From positions 12,556,827 to 12,620,826 of the forward strand of contig CM028928.1 of the NCBI GenBank assembly GCA_016801845.1: DNA of 64,000 bases, written 5' to 3'. The notes below the pieces were generated by a model. That model saw nothing but the letters and a program-made list of their open reading frames with translations, did no database searches and was not told the origin of the DNA. Numbering within the stretch: the stretch's first letter is position 1; each line of letters begins with the position of its first letter. Of the stretch, positions 12,901-23,575 are shown in pieces. This DNA comes from Polydactylus sextarius. Taxonomy: Eukaryota > Chordata > Actinopteri > Polynemidae. Both the position numbers and the translations under genes were made by a program.

Positions 12901-15900
12901 TTTTACAGCGCAGGAAGTGGTTTATAGTCACATCCACCTAACAATGTGCGCATACAGCCACATAGACACACACAAACACTCATACACTCAGACACATCCT
13001 GCAGGGATTAGACAAGCAAAGCAGAAGTGAGAGCACCACAGGGGCAGAGAGAGAGAGAGAGAGAGGGAGGGAGGAAGGGAGGGGAGGTAAAACAGTTTTT
13101 CACTGACGTTTACATATTCACACACACTGTCTCCAGCTGCCTGCGCTGATGTAGCAACACTTGGTCTGTGTCTGTCTGAGTTTAACTGAAACCAGAGGAG
13201 AGGACGGTAGGGTTTTCTGTTCCTCTTCCTCTCTTCTTGCTCCTTTTTCATGTTGGTTTTATGTTTTATTCAGACTCTTCATTTATATTATTTTCATCCT
13301 TTGACTGTAATTGCCTTCTTGTGTTTCTTTACACAGCGTTGCTTTCTGCTTACTGCGCGCTGTTTTTAATGAAACTAAGCAGCAGTTACAAATGTTACGG
13401 GCTCAGATGTAGTTGCTTCGAAAGCTGACTTTAAGGTTTTGTGATTAGTGTGGTTGGTGTACTTAAGACTTTGTGAGGCTGGCTTTCTTTTTAAGTAAAA
13501 AGTCTGTGAAAAGACTGTGTTTGCTGATGGTCAACATTCTATTTCAGATGTTGTTTAACCCTGCCTTGAATGTAATTTTTGGGGGCTAAACATTACATCT
13601 TGGAAGTGGTAGAAAAGCCGGTTGGAAAACAAAATTAGTTGGAAACAAAAAAAAAAGTACCACACTGAAATTTAAATCTGAAGTACTTGCGCCGGGAAAT
13701 ACTGTTCATATATTTTAATCTACTACATATATTACATCTGTAGTTGTAGATAAGATATTGTTTAAGATGACAGCCCTAAGCAACGTGGGGCCTCTTGTCA
13801 CTGGTTTCAGATGACAAGGTTGTTTAGCAGTATCACCAAAGGGACATTTCTCCTCCAAACATCTCACATCGTTTCATTTAAATGACCCAGAATATAAAAC
13901 TAGGCTGTACTTCCCAAAAACACATTAAAATCTAAAGTCCTGAATTTCGATTGATCGTCTAATGAGCCCTCAGATTTGTCACATCTTTATGTGACACCTC
14001 AGGAGCCCCACCCTATGGGCCAAAGTACCTGCAGTAGTTTTATATGCAGTATTTAAATGTATATTTACCTCAAGTGGCTACAAAATAATAAATCAGTTTA
14101 TATATAATATTAATATATCACTTTAATTATTACTGCATTAAGTATATTTTGCTGCTATTATTTTGACTTCTGTAGGATTTTGAAGGCATTGCTTTTACTA
14201 GTAATGGGATAGTTTTACATTGTGTTATTGGTAAAGTAAAACACCAGAACTACTACTTCTCCTATCACATGCTCAAAATAGTAGCAGTGTTTCAACTAGA
14301 GACCACAAAGGGTAAGGAAATATGTATTTGTGGTTTTAAAGCAAAGCTAATGAGAGAAATACGGAAATGCTCACTTGTTTTTTTCGTAGTTTCTCCTCAA
14401 AAGACTAACCTTACAATACAAATTGCCTACAAATGAAATGAATTAGTTGGATGAAGAAGAACTTTAACAACCCACAGTGGTCATCAAAGTCTTTGTATTT
14501 CCTGCAAATGCACGAAGTGTGTGTTTTCTCCTGAGGATGTTTGTCAGCCTGTCCTGCTGAGCAGGAGCCTGTTATGTTGCTTCATGGTGAGATGAGTTTC
14601 TCTTGTCCCTAATGAGGCTCTGGAGGTGGTGACAGTCTCCATCCGGGACAGGGGGGACGCTGAGTCACGGGAAGCCTCGTCAGCTTTATAACTGATCTGG
14701 AAGGTCGGCCGCTTGTACATGGGTGAAGTCACAGGGCGTGTTGTGTGTCTCATTGCACAGATGCACAAACTGATTGAATGTTAGGTTAAGTATATGTTTT
14801 AAATGTAGCCTGACAATGATACCTTGGGTGTTTTCCATGCTGCTATAGAACGTCTTTGATCTTTCATGCCAGAAAAAGGCGAAACGTTCCTTGTTTCCTC
14901 CAGACGTTTTGTTATGGTCATGAGTCACTCACTCAACCTTGACACCAGCTGAGTTTTTCATTTGTAAGAAAAAATTTAAGTTTCAATTATCAGTGTAGGT
15001 GGGATAGTATACTTAACAACTTGCATTTACATGGAATACATGCATTTTTACTAAAAGTGTTTTATTATTTGTGTGCCGTGTGTTGACAGGAAGTAGACTG
15101 GAGTTTACCAGCTGACATTTTCCCACAAACTTTTCCTATTCTGCTTTTTCTGATTGTTGTAGTCATTATATCATAGATGGAAAGTTTATATTTAATATGT
15201 TGTGTGTCCTCTTTAAAGATTGTTTATTCTATTTCTATTTATTTCCATGATTTATGAGACAGAAAAACAGTGTGGGAGTGACAGATCCCTGTCTGGAATC
15301 AAAACCAGGGACTTTTTGTTACTTTGAGGGGGAAATCCACAGATTTTGCATATCAGGTTTTATTCTACACATCACAAGGTATTGTATTCAACCTGTGACA
15401 ACAACAGGGAAATATTTTTTGACTTTGGAGGAAGCCTCCCTAAGTCTGCACAGATTTTGTCAATTGTTTATTGAAGCCGTCACATGTGAATCCTCAGTTT
15501 TATGGAAGTGTAATGAAACATCACAGTAGAAAAACTGAAACCACGTGACCAGTCTATCACTCTGACTGATACTGTTGTGTTGTTCCTCTATTTTAATGTC
15601 ACGCTTAAAATAAGAAGAGGACAGAGAAATTAGGGTATAAGTAACACAATGCAGAACAGCACAACCCTCTCCTATGGCTAATGATGTTTGATTCACACAT
15701 TTGACGTGTAACATTTGACACCATGCTTGCTTACACCGAGTTTTGAATTTCCTGCCTCTGGTCACACTTTCCTCTGCAGGTGGGAAGTTGGTGTATAGTG
15801 ATGTAACACTAAAACAGGGGGGTGTAGAGTTAATGCAGCTCATGTGGGTATATGTAGTATCAGAAAATCATTCTGAAGGACCACACTGCAACACTTTCTG

Positions 15901-16221
15901 TTTTCGAACTGAACAAGTTTCTCTGAATGAGATTTCATAAAAAAAAAAAAAAAAAAAAAAATAGAAATTCACTTCAATGAACTCTTCTTGGTCAATCATT
16001 ACTGTTTGTACGAGGCGCAACAGCATGTGATGGTTGTAATGATGCCTCAACGCTTGTGGCACCACATGGGCCTCATTAGGAAGGGAGGGGAGAGCAGGGG
16101 AGGCATGCAGAGAGAATCTGGAGGGGGACGTGGTGTGATTTTTTTTCTTTTTTTTTTCTTGGTCAAACAGAACAGAGCTGTGTGTGTGTTCGGGACAGAC
16201 AGACCAAGCCCTGTGAATAAG

Positions 16222-16256
<35 letters not shown>

Positions 16257-16381
16257 ATGAGTGTTTTCCTGTGGAAGAGCCACCCCGGTTCCACAAACAC
16301 TGTCAAGGGATGCACTCCAGCTGGAAAACAACGACTCCTTTAACAGCCTATACACACACACAAACACACACACACACACAT

Positions 16382-16463
<82 letters not shown>

Positions 16464-17096
16464 TTCATCGGCTCGTTTGCTTTTTGTTCTGAACCCCATC
16501 TCATCCTCTCTAATTAGCTTGTTACATTCAAGCTGAGGGAGAGAAGTAATTGTTTTAAATTGATTGTTATTTTTGAATTAAAGTTGCACGTGCTTCTGTT
16601 TTTACCCTATCATTTGTGAAATATCTTAATTGTCCATATTTTGCTTGGCTAGTGTTTTTCTCTTCCTGTTGCGCTGTGATTTTGCATCATGCTAGCAGCT
16701 AGAGGCAGTGTCAACCGGTTGGTCAGTCCACCATTTTGATCCAAACTTTAAGAAATTCATGGTCCTCAGTGGATGAATCACTCTGACTTATTTTCTAACA
16801 CCACCATCAGATCAAAATGGTTTTGATCAAAATCAGTTCATAGTCAAACCGAGGCGTAATTAGCATATGTTAGCATGCTAAATTAAGATGGTAAACATTG
16901 TCCTGGCTGAAAACGAGCAATTAGCAATTTCACTGTGTGTGTTGGAATGCTAACATAAGCATTAAACACAGAGACAGAACTACTAATGTGGCTAGTATGA
17001 TGTTTGTTAGATATTAAATCATTTATATTGCTCTGAAGAAGATTAGGTTGTTGGTTTATATTACACAAACTGCAAATTTATTACTTGAACAGCACG

Positions 17097-17142
<46 letters not shown>

Positions 17143-19637
17143 TGTGTGTTTTCAAGGTTATTTATCAAATGTGGTAACTGACTGAAATGTTGACACACGA
17201 GAACCATAAACTAGACCCATGGTTCCCCATGGAAGCAATTTTTTGGAATCACCTTCAGAGGACACAGCATTTGTTATTTAACTCAAGCTAAATGTGAAAG
17301 TTGGGGTTTGTTCTACATTACAACATTGCAACATTCAGTGACCATACAAGAAGAAATGTGTTGCAGAAGATGCACCAATGTCGCTTTGTGTGGCGAGTAA
17401 AGCGAGCAAACACATAACTACCCACCTCTCTGCACCAGCAATACAACCACAACTGCATCAAACCAGGCCATGTTTTTCGCGAGTAAAACTTTTGAGTGTC
17501 AAATTCAGGAAGAGCGTACCCCGACCACTGGTTACTTAACCCGAACACTTAGCATGTTTGAGTGAATAAAGTTTGATTTAAAATATCCTAAACTAAAGGT
17601 TTTTTCCACCTGTTATTCATTCAGGCCAACGAGGGGAAAGCAGTGACTGTTGCCCCTGACACCATGAAAACCGAACCTGACAGCAAAGCCAAAGGTAAGA
17701 AGACAAAACATTTGTTAAAGCAGCCATCGGTGGTTTTAAATTTTCTAATCGATACATGTCTTTATGTTTTTAATCTCATTTACTTGAGAACTATTGTGTG
17801 TTTTACACGACATTTAGTTTTCCACAGCATACTGCAGTTTTTAGATAATTTCCTGCAGTTCGTGAAAAAGACTTCCTTTCATTCTAACACAATATTGTTT
17901 GTTAATGTGTGAGTATTGTGTTGTTATTAGGCGCTGATGGAAAAGTACTTTCCTGATGTACTTTGCATTCAGGTGCTTATGGAAAAAAATAGAGTCTTTT
18001 GTTTTTGATGGGCCTTTGTGTGGTCTCACCAAAGTCTGATGTCGCTGCAGTAAAGTGCTGCATCACTGCAGACTGTGGTTAGTAAAACAGACTTGACACT
18101 TGAGACTTCTATATCTGTGTCTTATTCTATTTCTTCTCTTGTGTCTTTTATTGGAAGATTCAACAAGCGTTTCTTGTCACTAGAAAATTTTTACTGTCAA
18201 TAATAGCCAGTGTTTTCAGCTTATTGTATTTAGACACAAGACAACAAGTTTTGGTTTTATCTGATTAAAGTCTGAAAAATCAGACCATACATGTGCCCCC
18301 AACCCTTGATGACAACCTTCTCCTCTTGTTTTGTTTGTAGTTTTGCTCATTTTTAGGTGCACTTGTCTGACATTGTCTTTGATTTGATTGGCTTGCCAGG
18401 GCGGGAGCAGTGTAAAGTTCTCTTTCCGTATGAAGCACAAAATGAAGACGAGCTGACGATCAAAGAGGGCGAGATCATCAACATTATCACCAAGGTGAGT
18501 TAGTGTAATTGTAGGCTTGGCTCAAAAGGGGTGTGTCCGCCAGTCTGTCTTCTTTTTGCATAGTTTGGTTAACTGGATTTGTTTGTGTTGGTTAGAAAAA
18601 TATAATTTGCATCCAGACACACATTAAATGCACATAAACTGTCTGTCTGTTGTCCAGGAGTGTGCTGATGCAGGCTGGTGGATGGGAGAGATCGGAGGAA
18701 GACAAGGTGTTTTCCCCGACAACTTTGTCAAGCTGCTAGAAGTTGAGAAAGAGGTGATTTTTGGCATCTTGACGTGTGCAAAAACTGTGTGTTTACTGTG
18801 ATGTTTGAAGGTTAGATGACAGATTCTTGAAATGTTTTGTAATGTTTCTGCATCTTTGTGCGTTTCCAGAGACCAAAGAAGCCGCCTCCTCCCAGCGCAC
18901 CCTCAGCGAAACACACCACAGGTAAAACCCAAGGTTTTTTTTTTTTTTTTTTTAATATGGTCTGAGAGAGAAGGAGAGACAGATCAAAACAAAACCCAGA
19001 AACATGTAAACTCTGACCTGTAGAGAAAAAGTCGGAGGTCAAGAAGGTCCCTCCTGAGCGACCTGAACACCTGCCCCAGAGAGACCAGGATCGAGGTACA
19101 GTTTAGACCTCTTTGGTCCCGCTCGACCCACTATAGCCTACTTCAGCTCACTCAGCCTGCAGCTCTTGCAGCTTCCTACTTGATTTGTGCACCCGGCACT
19201 GTACAAATCACTAACTAATTCGCTTTATATTCATAATCCGTCTTCAAATCTGCTGGATCACAGCATAAAGGAAGTGATAACCTTTTACAGAAAAACAAGA
19301 CAATGATGGTTTTTCAATAGTAACTGAAGCTATGGAAGAATTGCTCTCAGTTGTGAAGTGAAAGAACAAAGCTTTAATTGAAGGAATGGTATCAGCTTTA
19401 GTCTTTGAGCAAAAGGAAGATATGGGCATTGTGGGTTTAATCTTGACAACAGCTGACACCAGTGTTACTGCTCATACAAAGCAACAGCTTGTGTTTGTCT
19501 CGTTAAACCCTGATAATACAAAACAATGGATAATCTTTGTAGAAACTGTAGACTTTTATCCTTAATTTTAATACAGCAATACAGTTAATACAGCAAATGA
19601 ATGGATCAAAGAAGTTCAAGTTAACCTCAAAGGAAGA

Positions 19638-19684
<47 letters not shown>

Positions 19685-20171
19685 AATACAGATAGATATA
19701 TAGATATAGATATGAACTCTACATAAATCTTTCTCTGCTGGCAGTTTTATTTACTTGAAAAACTTGAAAAAAAATGTATTATTTTGTTATCAAAAGAAGA
19801 CAGAATCTCAAAAGTAACATATTATATCTCATAACAGTTCTCCCTCCCACTCCTTTCAACCTCAGTTGACTTCAGACCTTTCCTCATCTTCATCTTCTTC
19901 ATCTCCGTCTTCTTCTTCATTTGTTAATCTTTAATATCTTTAACCAAACTTGCTTCAGTCTTCAGTCAAACATAACTTTTGCTGCAGCAGCTCGTACTTT
20001 CGTCACTGCCTCGCCCTTCACTTTACTGCGAATGTCTGTGTGAGCGTCTGAGTTGTGCTTTTATTTTTCTGCATGTGTGTATTTACTGTATGTGAGATGT
20101 GTGTTGTACATATGTTTTGGGTTTTTTTTTTTTTTTTTGCTTTCCTCTTGAATATCCATATGTTTTGTGTT

Positions 20172-20211
<40 letters not shown>

Positions 20212-21875
20212 TTGTGTGTGTGTAGGTGAAGAGGTGAAGATTGGAGACATCCCCAAGCCCACCCTCCCGTCTCTCCTTCCTAAGAAACCCCTTCCCCCAA
20301 AGACAACCTCCTCCTCTTCCTCTCAACCCCCGCGGCGTCCTGAGAGGCCCCCCCCTCTAGCGTCAGTACACATTTGCACACATCGACTCACATATTCTGA
20401 AAAAAAAAAAAACACAAAAAAAACATCCACACATATCTGAGGGTATCAGGCCTAATGTTGTATTGTATGGTTTACCTGCTCAGGTGTGAAAGCCCCAAGT
20501 CTGAGGGCAGGGCTTCAACACCAGACTCTGCTCCTGACAGGTCACATGACACCGGTGAGTGTGATTGCCGGGGAGCTCATCGACCAATGAGGGATCAGGA
20601 CATGGTGCCTCAGTAACTGTCAGAGCGCTCACACTTTTCGCTGCGTGTGAAAAGTTGGCTGCTGAAAAACTTTCTTTTTTGCAATGTGTGTTTGTGCAGA
20701 TATGGATCTGGACGCGGTGGTCTCATCCACGGAGAAATTGAGTCACCCGACGGCGTCGCGGCCTCGAGTAACAGACCGCCGGCCTCGCTCACAGATCATC
20801 ACACCTGTGAGTGTGTTAGCAGTGACAATAATAAAGGAATGTTTTTGTGAAAATGGAATAAACGTTTCTCAACATGTCTGCCTTTCTCCTGCAGTCGGCT
20901 CTGGCCAGCATTGACCTGGACTTGCCTGCAGCAAACGACAGGAAAGAGAAGGACAGAGGGAAGGAGGAGCACGACTCTGCATCCAGCAAAACTACAGAGG
21001 TTTCCCTGAGAAAAGGAGTCCCCATCATATCTGTACGACTTCTTTTCATTCACACTATTTATTTTAACCAACAGAGGGCACCACACTACACATTTTTGCG
21101 CTTCTGAAAATGTTGTCTTTGGTTACAGTTTATACAAAATTTGTCAGCAAATGTTGCCAATGACACATGATCTATATTGGTTTTGAAAACTATAAGTTAA
21201 CTAATCATTAATAATCAGTAAGAATTGGCTTTTTTCTGGATTTATTTTACTATTTAGGCAACTTAAGACTAATAAATTGTATATTTTTCTTACTTTTGTA
21301 GAAGCAGTTGATCCTGAATATGAGGGGAATAATGATTTTAAAAATGGTTCAAATTGCATGTTTATGTTTTTGTTAGGCACCTGACAAAGTTCCACTGCTC
21401 CCCAAGCCTGCTATCCTGACCCCGCCAAACACCAGCCATCGTCCTGCCTCTCCGTCTTCCTCCTCGGGTCTGAGTCCTTCCCCTGAGCTGCGGCAGTCAC
21501 CTGTGACCCCGCCGACTCTGGAGGAACTCAAGATCCAGCTGAGAGACCTGAGAACTTCAGTAGAACTGCTGAAGAGCCAGCACAGGTGAGCGTGGGGATC
21601 ATACTGTAGAAGCAGCGTGCCTGAAATGTTGTTTTTGTCATCTGTTATGATGCTAATTCCTTGTTGATTTGTGTTTTTTCAGGCAGGAGATGAAGCAGTT
21701 GGCCAGCGTGCTGGACGAGGAGAAGAAGCTCCGTGTTAGTTTACAGGTGAGACTCATAAAGGAGCGAAAGGCAGGGGGATATTATTATTATCATTATTTT
21801 TAAATGTTGTGACTGTTTGTGTGTTTCATTTCACAGATGGAAGTAGAGAACATAAAGAAAAGCCTGGCAAAATGA
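2284..21875 (+). CDS. sh3kbp1: SH3 domain-containing kinase-binding protein 1 (CIN85/Ruk), 5' end missing
   Basis: Scaffold adaptor that links CBL, endophilin and CapZ to receptor endocytosis and actin. Exons joined by AG/GT sites and phase: 2284-2441, 8995-9103, 9938-10044, 10623-10767, 10930-11009, 12536-12625, 17625-17694, 18400-18494, 18658-18753, 18870-18921, 19024-19095, 20226-20361, 20484-20554, 20700-20806, 20895-21032, 21377-21585, 21683-21746, 21837-21875 (TGA). With an inferred upstream ATG-G exon this gives about 613 residues, against about 665 in the human protein. Order: SH3 (2-55), SH3 (97-152), GFGDIFKD linker motif (204-211), SH3 (257-314), proline-rich and CapZ-binding segment (319-510), coiled coil (556-613). 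The paralogue CD2AP is the alternative. I prefer sh3kbp1 because of linker similarity and because map3k15 lies next door. All joins keep the frame, so the gene looks functional. Confidence 0.93.
2762..2970. repeat. Teleost interspersed repeat, copy 1
   Basis: The segment contains the blocks ggatatctcaagaacgcc, caaatttggcacaaa, gatgaactgattagattt and ggtcaaagttcaaggtcact. A second copy lies at 31500-31725 and shares the block order and the terminal aactgggctg...catacaa motif. I recognise the block pattern as a very common percomorph repeat but cannot name the family with certainty. Confidence 0.7.
3597..3669. repeat. Compound microsatellite (GT)n(GA)n
   Basis: An uninterrupted GT run (about 3597-3642) passes directly into a GA run (to 3669), within an sh3kbp1 intron. 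Confidence 0.97.
3887..4075 (+). repeat. Internally deleted tRNA-like teleost repeat
   Basis: The left part reads like the widespread fish element beginning gtggttagcactgtggcctc, with a B-box-like ggttcagtccc and then gtggagttttcatgttc. The right part jumps to the usual 3' end with ggataagcggtatgg and ttggatggatga. The central part present in full-length copies is missing. Confidence 0.7.
5385..6155. repeat. Diverged tandem array, about three units
   Basis: Blocks recur in the same order: cac-ttgttaa-gaggct..tttggcct, agttctacttcttcag, gacagtg-ctcact, gttagcatgctaacttcagcagaag, caagttgcatgtt, gggcaacaatccctaa and tcaaaagatg-ataaaaac. Units lie at roughly 5388-5532 (lacking the middle), 5533-5893 and 5894-6153. 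No coding capacity was seen. Confidence 0.7.
8995..9103 (+). CDS. sh3kbp1: sh3kbp1 linker exon between SH3-A and SH3-B
   Basis: The exon encodes EIKKEGKRDGG followed by a serine-rich and basic tail ending QPKK. The EIKKE start matches the known post-SH3-A sequence of CIN85. It begins in phase 0 after the SH3-A exon and ends in phase 1, joining the GEQIRKRR start of the next exon. Confidence 0.88.
9903..9934 (+). repeat. (GT)n fused to the acceptor of the SH3-B exon
   Basis: The GT run continues to within three bases of the CAG acceptor at 9935-9937, so the repeat occupies the normal polypyrimidine tract position. Confidence 0.95.
9938..10767 (+). CDS. sh3kbp1: sh3kbp1 exons encoding the second SH3 domain
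   Basis: Two exons (9938-10044 and 10623-10767) join in frame. The first gives RRCKAAFSYVPQ and the acidic RT loop EDELELKIGDIIEII. The second gives VEEGWWEGILNGKTG, MFPSNF and then a Ser/Thr/Pro-rich linker. The GWWEG, NGKTG and FPSNF blocks are those of CIN85 SH3-B. The intron interrupts the domain between IIAE and VEEGWW. The intron between them (10045-10622) contains a small tandem of tgatttagttaa at about 10238-10271. Confidence 0.92.
10930..17694 (+). CDS. sh3kbp1: sh3kbp1 interdomain linker exons
   Basis: Three exons: 10930-11009 (SESDGGDS and a Ser/Glu-rich stretch ending IQPKK), 12536-12625 (IRGFGFGDIFKD followed by PIKLRPRS), and 17625-17694 (acidic and lysine-rich, ending SKAKG). 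The GFGDIFKD...IKLRPRS block is strongly conserved in vertebrate CIN85. The linker is shorter than in the human protein, which accounts for part of the length difference. Confidence 0.88.
11010..12535 (+). other. sh3kbp1 intron, no coding content seen
   Basis: AT-rich sequence with no convincing exon or repeat family that I could name. It ends at a pyrimidine-rich acceptor before the GFGDIF exon. Confidence 0.6.
12626..17624 (+). other. Large sh3kbp1 intron
   Basis: The 5-kb intron holds a GA-rich tract near 13048-13084, a GC-richer patch at 14530-14770, a 23-base poly(A) run at 15939-15961, a (GT)n at 16225-16254, long (CA)n tracts at 16352-16462, and another GT run at about 17097-17149. 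No coding exon was found. Confidence 0.7.
16225..16462. repeat. (GT)n and long (CA)n in inverted arrangement
   Basis: A GT run at 16225-16254 is followed about 100 bases later by CA runs at 16352-16380 and 16383-16462, the last about 40 units. The two arms are complementary on one strand. Confidence 0.93.
18400..18753 (+). CDS. sh3kbp1: sh3kbp1 exons encoding the third SH3 domain
   Basis: Exons 18400-18494 and 18658-18753 join to give CKVLFPYEAQNEDELTIKEG, the IINIITKE strand, AGWWMGEIGGRQG and VFPDNFVKLL. It keeps the ALYDY-type FPYEAQ, the tryptophan pair and the PDNF end. The residue after the tryptophan pair is Met, where SH3-A and SH3-B have Glu. The preceding intron (17695-18399) shows no coding content. 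Confidence 0.92.
18870..21032 (+). CDS. sh3kbp1: sh3kbp1 proline-rich and CapZ-binding exons
   Basis: Six exons: 18870-18921 (RPKKPPPPSAP), 19024-19095 (VPPERPE), 20226-20361 (LLPKKPLPPK and PPRRPERPPP), 20484-20554 (ESPKSEG), 20700-20806 and 20895-21032. The proline clusters are predicted SH3 ligands, used for partner binding or self-association in this family. The exon at 20700-20806 encodes VVSSTEKLSHPTASRPR, the CapZ-interacting (CPI) motif of the CIN85/CD2AP family. The intron at 19096-20225 contains TA/GA microsatellite at 19638-19681, and a GT tract abuts the 20226 acceptor. Confidence 0.9.
20178..20222 (+). repeat. (GT)n abutting the acceptor of the proline-rich exon
   Basis: A nearly pure GT run with one ATT interruption leads directly into the TAG acceptor at 20223-20225. 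Confidence 0.95.
21377..21875 (+). CDS. sh3kbp1: sh3kbp1 C-terminal coiled-coil exons
   Basis: Exons 21377-21585, 21683-21746 and 21837-21875. A Ser/Pro-rich lead-in is followed by TLEELKIQLRDLRTSVELL and LDEEKKLRVSLQMEVENIKK, a heptad-type helix ending at the TGA at 21873-21875. In CIN85 this coiled coil mediates oligomerisation and lipid contact. The final coding exon is only 39 bases long. Confidence 0.92.
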
Positions 21876-22794
21876 AGACTAAATGCATCCTCACTGGCAC
21901 ACTCTGACCACCACATTGAATGCCATCGATTGAAAACATTTCCACTGATGGCTGAGACACTTCTGTCATGACTAAGTTTGTGCCAAATGATCATCACGAT
22001 CACCATCAGCACCATGGAATCAGCCACCTTCCCCTCCCCCAACGCCGCCTTATCCTGTGTTTACTTTATTTTTCTCTTAAAGAGGCTTCTCTCTTCAGTT
22101 TACCGCTATCTTTGTCGGAGCTTGTTGTGCCACCGGTACTGACTGACGGTTGGCTGTCGCTGTGTGTTGCCATGGTTACAGAACAAGGCGATGGAGCCAC
22201 ACTTGCCGTGGCGACCTCATCGGTACTTTTTTGTTTCTGAGCGTGAAGAAAACTTGGGATTCGACCTCTGTAGCCCAGTTGGTTCAGAAAACCTCTGTGC
22301 TGTTCTGTGTCCACTCTGTGGCCTTTGCCTCTTATCTGGGTATGTGTGTGTCTGTGTGTGTGTGTGTGTGTGTGCGTGTGTGTGTCTGTGTTTTGTTTTC
22401 CATCCATGTGAGGACTATAGGTGTAGACCTGTAAAGTGAGGTCATTTTGGCCGGTCCTGACTTCATCAACAGGCTGGATTAAGGTTCAAATTTGGGTTTA
22501 GGATCAAAGCCCAGACTTTGAGGCACATTATTAGCATTAAGATTACACTTTCTGAACACACTGTGCTTGATGCTTCCATGGTACACTGCAGGCGGGTGAT
22601 TTTAAAGCATCGGCCATTAACAGCCTTGGCATTTTGTAATATTTCTCAGTTCTGTTGCTTAGTGTCATATTTTTGCAGTTTGCAGTAAATATTCCACCTT
22701 GCTGGGCTTTTAAAACTGCAAACATATTAGGATTTCTTCTTCTTTAATTGAATCTAATCACATGATCAGTACTGACATTATAGGTGCTATGTAA

Positions 22795-22925
22795 GGGAGT
22801 AGTTGGAAATTTCAGGAAATATTGTTTTGCTCTCTCAGAGGGAGTTATATGACAAATAAAAAATAAAATAAAAACAAAAGTGGTAACAGGGAAACAGCTA
22901 GCCTGGTTCTGCCCTGATTACTGTT
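22795..22925. repeat. Teleost interspersed repeat fragment
   Basis: The order gtagttggaaatttcagg, gttttgctctctc, ggaaacagctagcctgg, ttctgccc matches a common fish repeat. A related copy lies at about 46478-46580, beginning with ttgggaaatatgtttatttgc. Confidence 0.55.
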
Positions 22926-23556
22926 ACCACTGAAGCTCTCACTCATTACATTGTTGAACTAACAATGAGTGAAATGTCACAACAAATCATTTTGGCCTCA
23001 AATTTTATTTTAAGAAAAGTATATGTCACTACATGAATACACAAATCTGTGGCATTTTTCAAGTCAAGAGTATTGCCTTTTGAACAAAACAACAACAACA
23101 ACATTATTTAACTTTTTGTTTTTGCTTTTGCAGATTTGTACTACAATTTTGCACGACTCATAAAACAGCTGTGCTGGTTGAATCTCATTCCAAAACTCAA
23201 ACCAAGGTCCATGTACACCTGATGATCCCTGGTTAAAGTGAAGGATAGAGTTTTAAGGAATGTAATGAATGAAAAGTCCTCACACGTAAAGGAAGATGAA
23301 AACGTCCGTGTGCATGTCTGATCGCATGTATGTACGGCTGTTTGCCTCCCTTCCATATATGTGCACAGAATCTATGGCAACCTGTCACTGTGGCCTTCCT
23401 GTTTGACTCCAAATCTTTCTTTCTCTCTTTTGTTCTCTTTCTTTCTTTCGTATGACAACAAGAAAACTGTTACAACTGAGGCTACAAGTTGTTTTCTTGA
23501 CTTGGTCCTTTCTCTCCAGGATAGTGATAAATATATATACTTTTATATTTCAGTGT

Positions 23557-23562
23557 AATAAA
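23557..23562 (+). terminator. sh3kbp1: Candidate poly(A) signal of sh3kbp1
   Basis: AATAAA about 1.68 kb after the stop, followed by a T/GT-rich stretch. Confidence 0.6.
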
Positions 23563-23575
23563 GATGCTATTATGT

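Larger units (their letters stand above)
21876..23575 (+). other. sh3kbp1: sh3kbp1 3' UTR
   Basis: About 1.7 kb from the stop codon to just past an AATAAA at 23557-23562. It carries a GT tract at about 22340-22384 and a repeat fragment at 22795-22925. The exact cleavage site is inferred, not seen. Confidence 0.6.

Noticed and set aside
16047..16499. Long frames of alternating Cys/Val or His/Thr
   Set aside because: They are translations of (GT)n/(CA)n microsatellites. The same applies to frames at 20018-20440, 22066-22439, 27783-28290 and 37486-37797 outside the true exon.
20362..20366. Alternative donor four bases downstream for the sh3kbp1 proline-rich exon
   Set aside because: It would read directly into a stop in the next exon. 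The gtcagt donor at 20362 keeps the frame to ESPKSEG.
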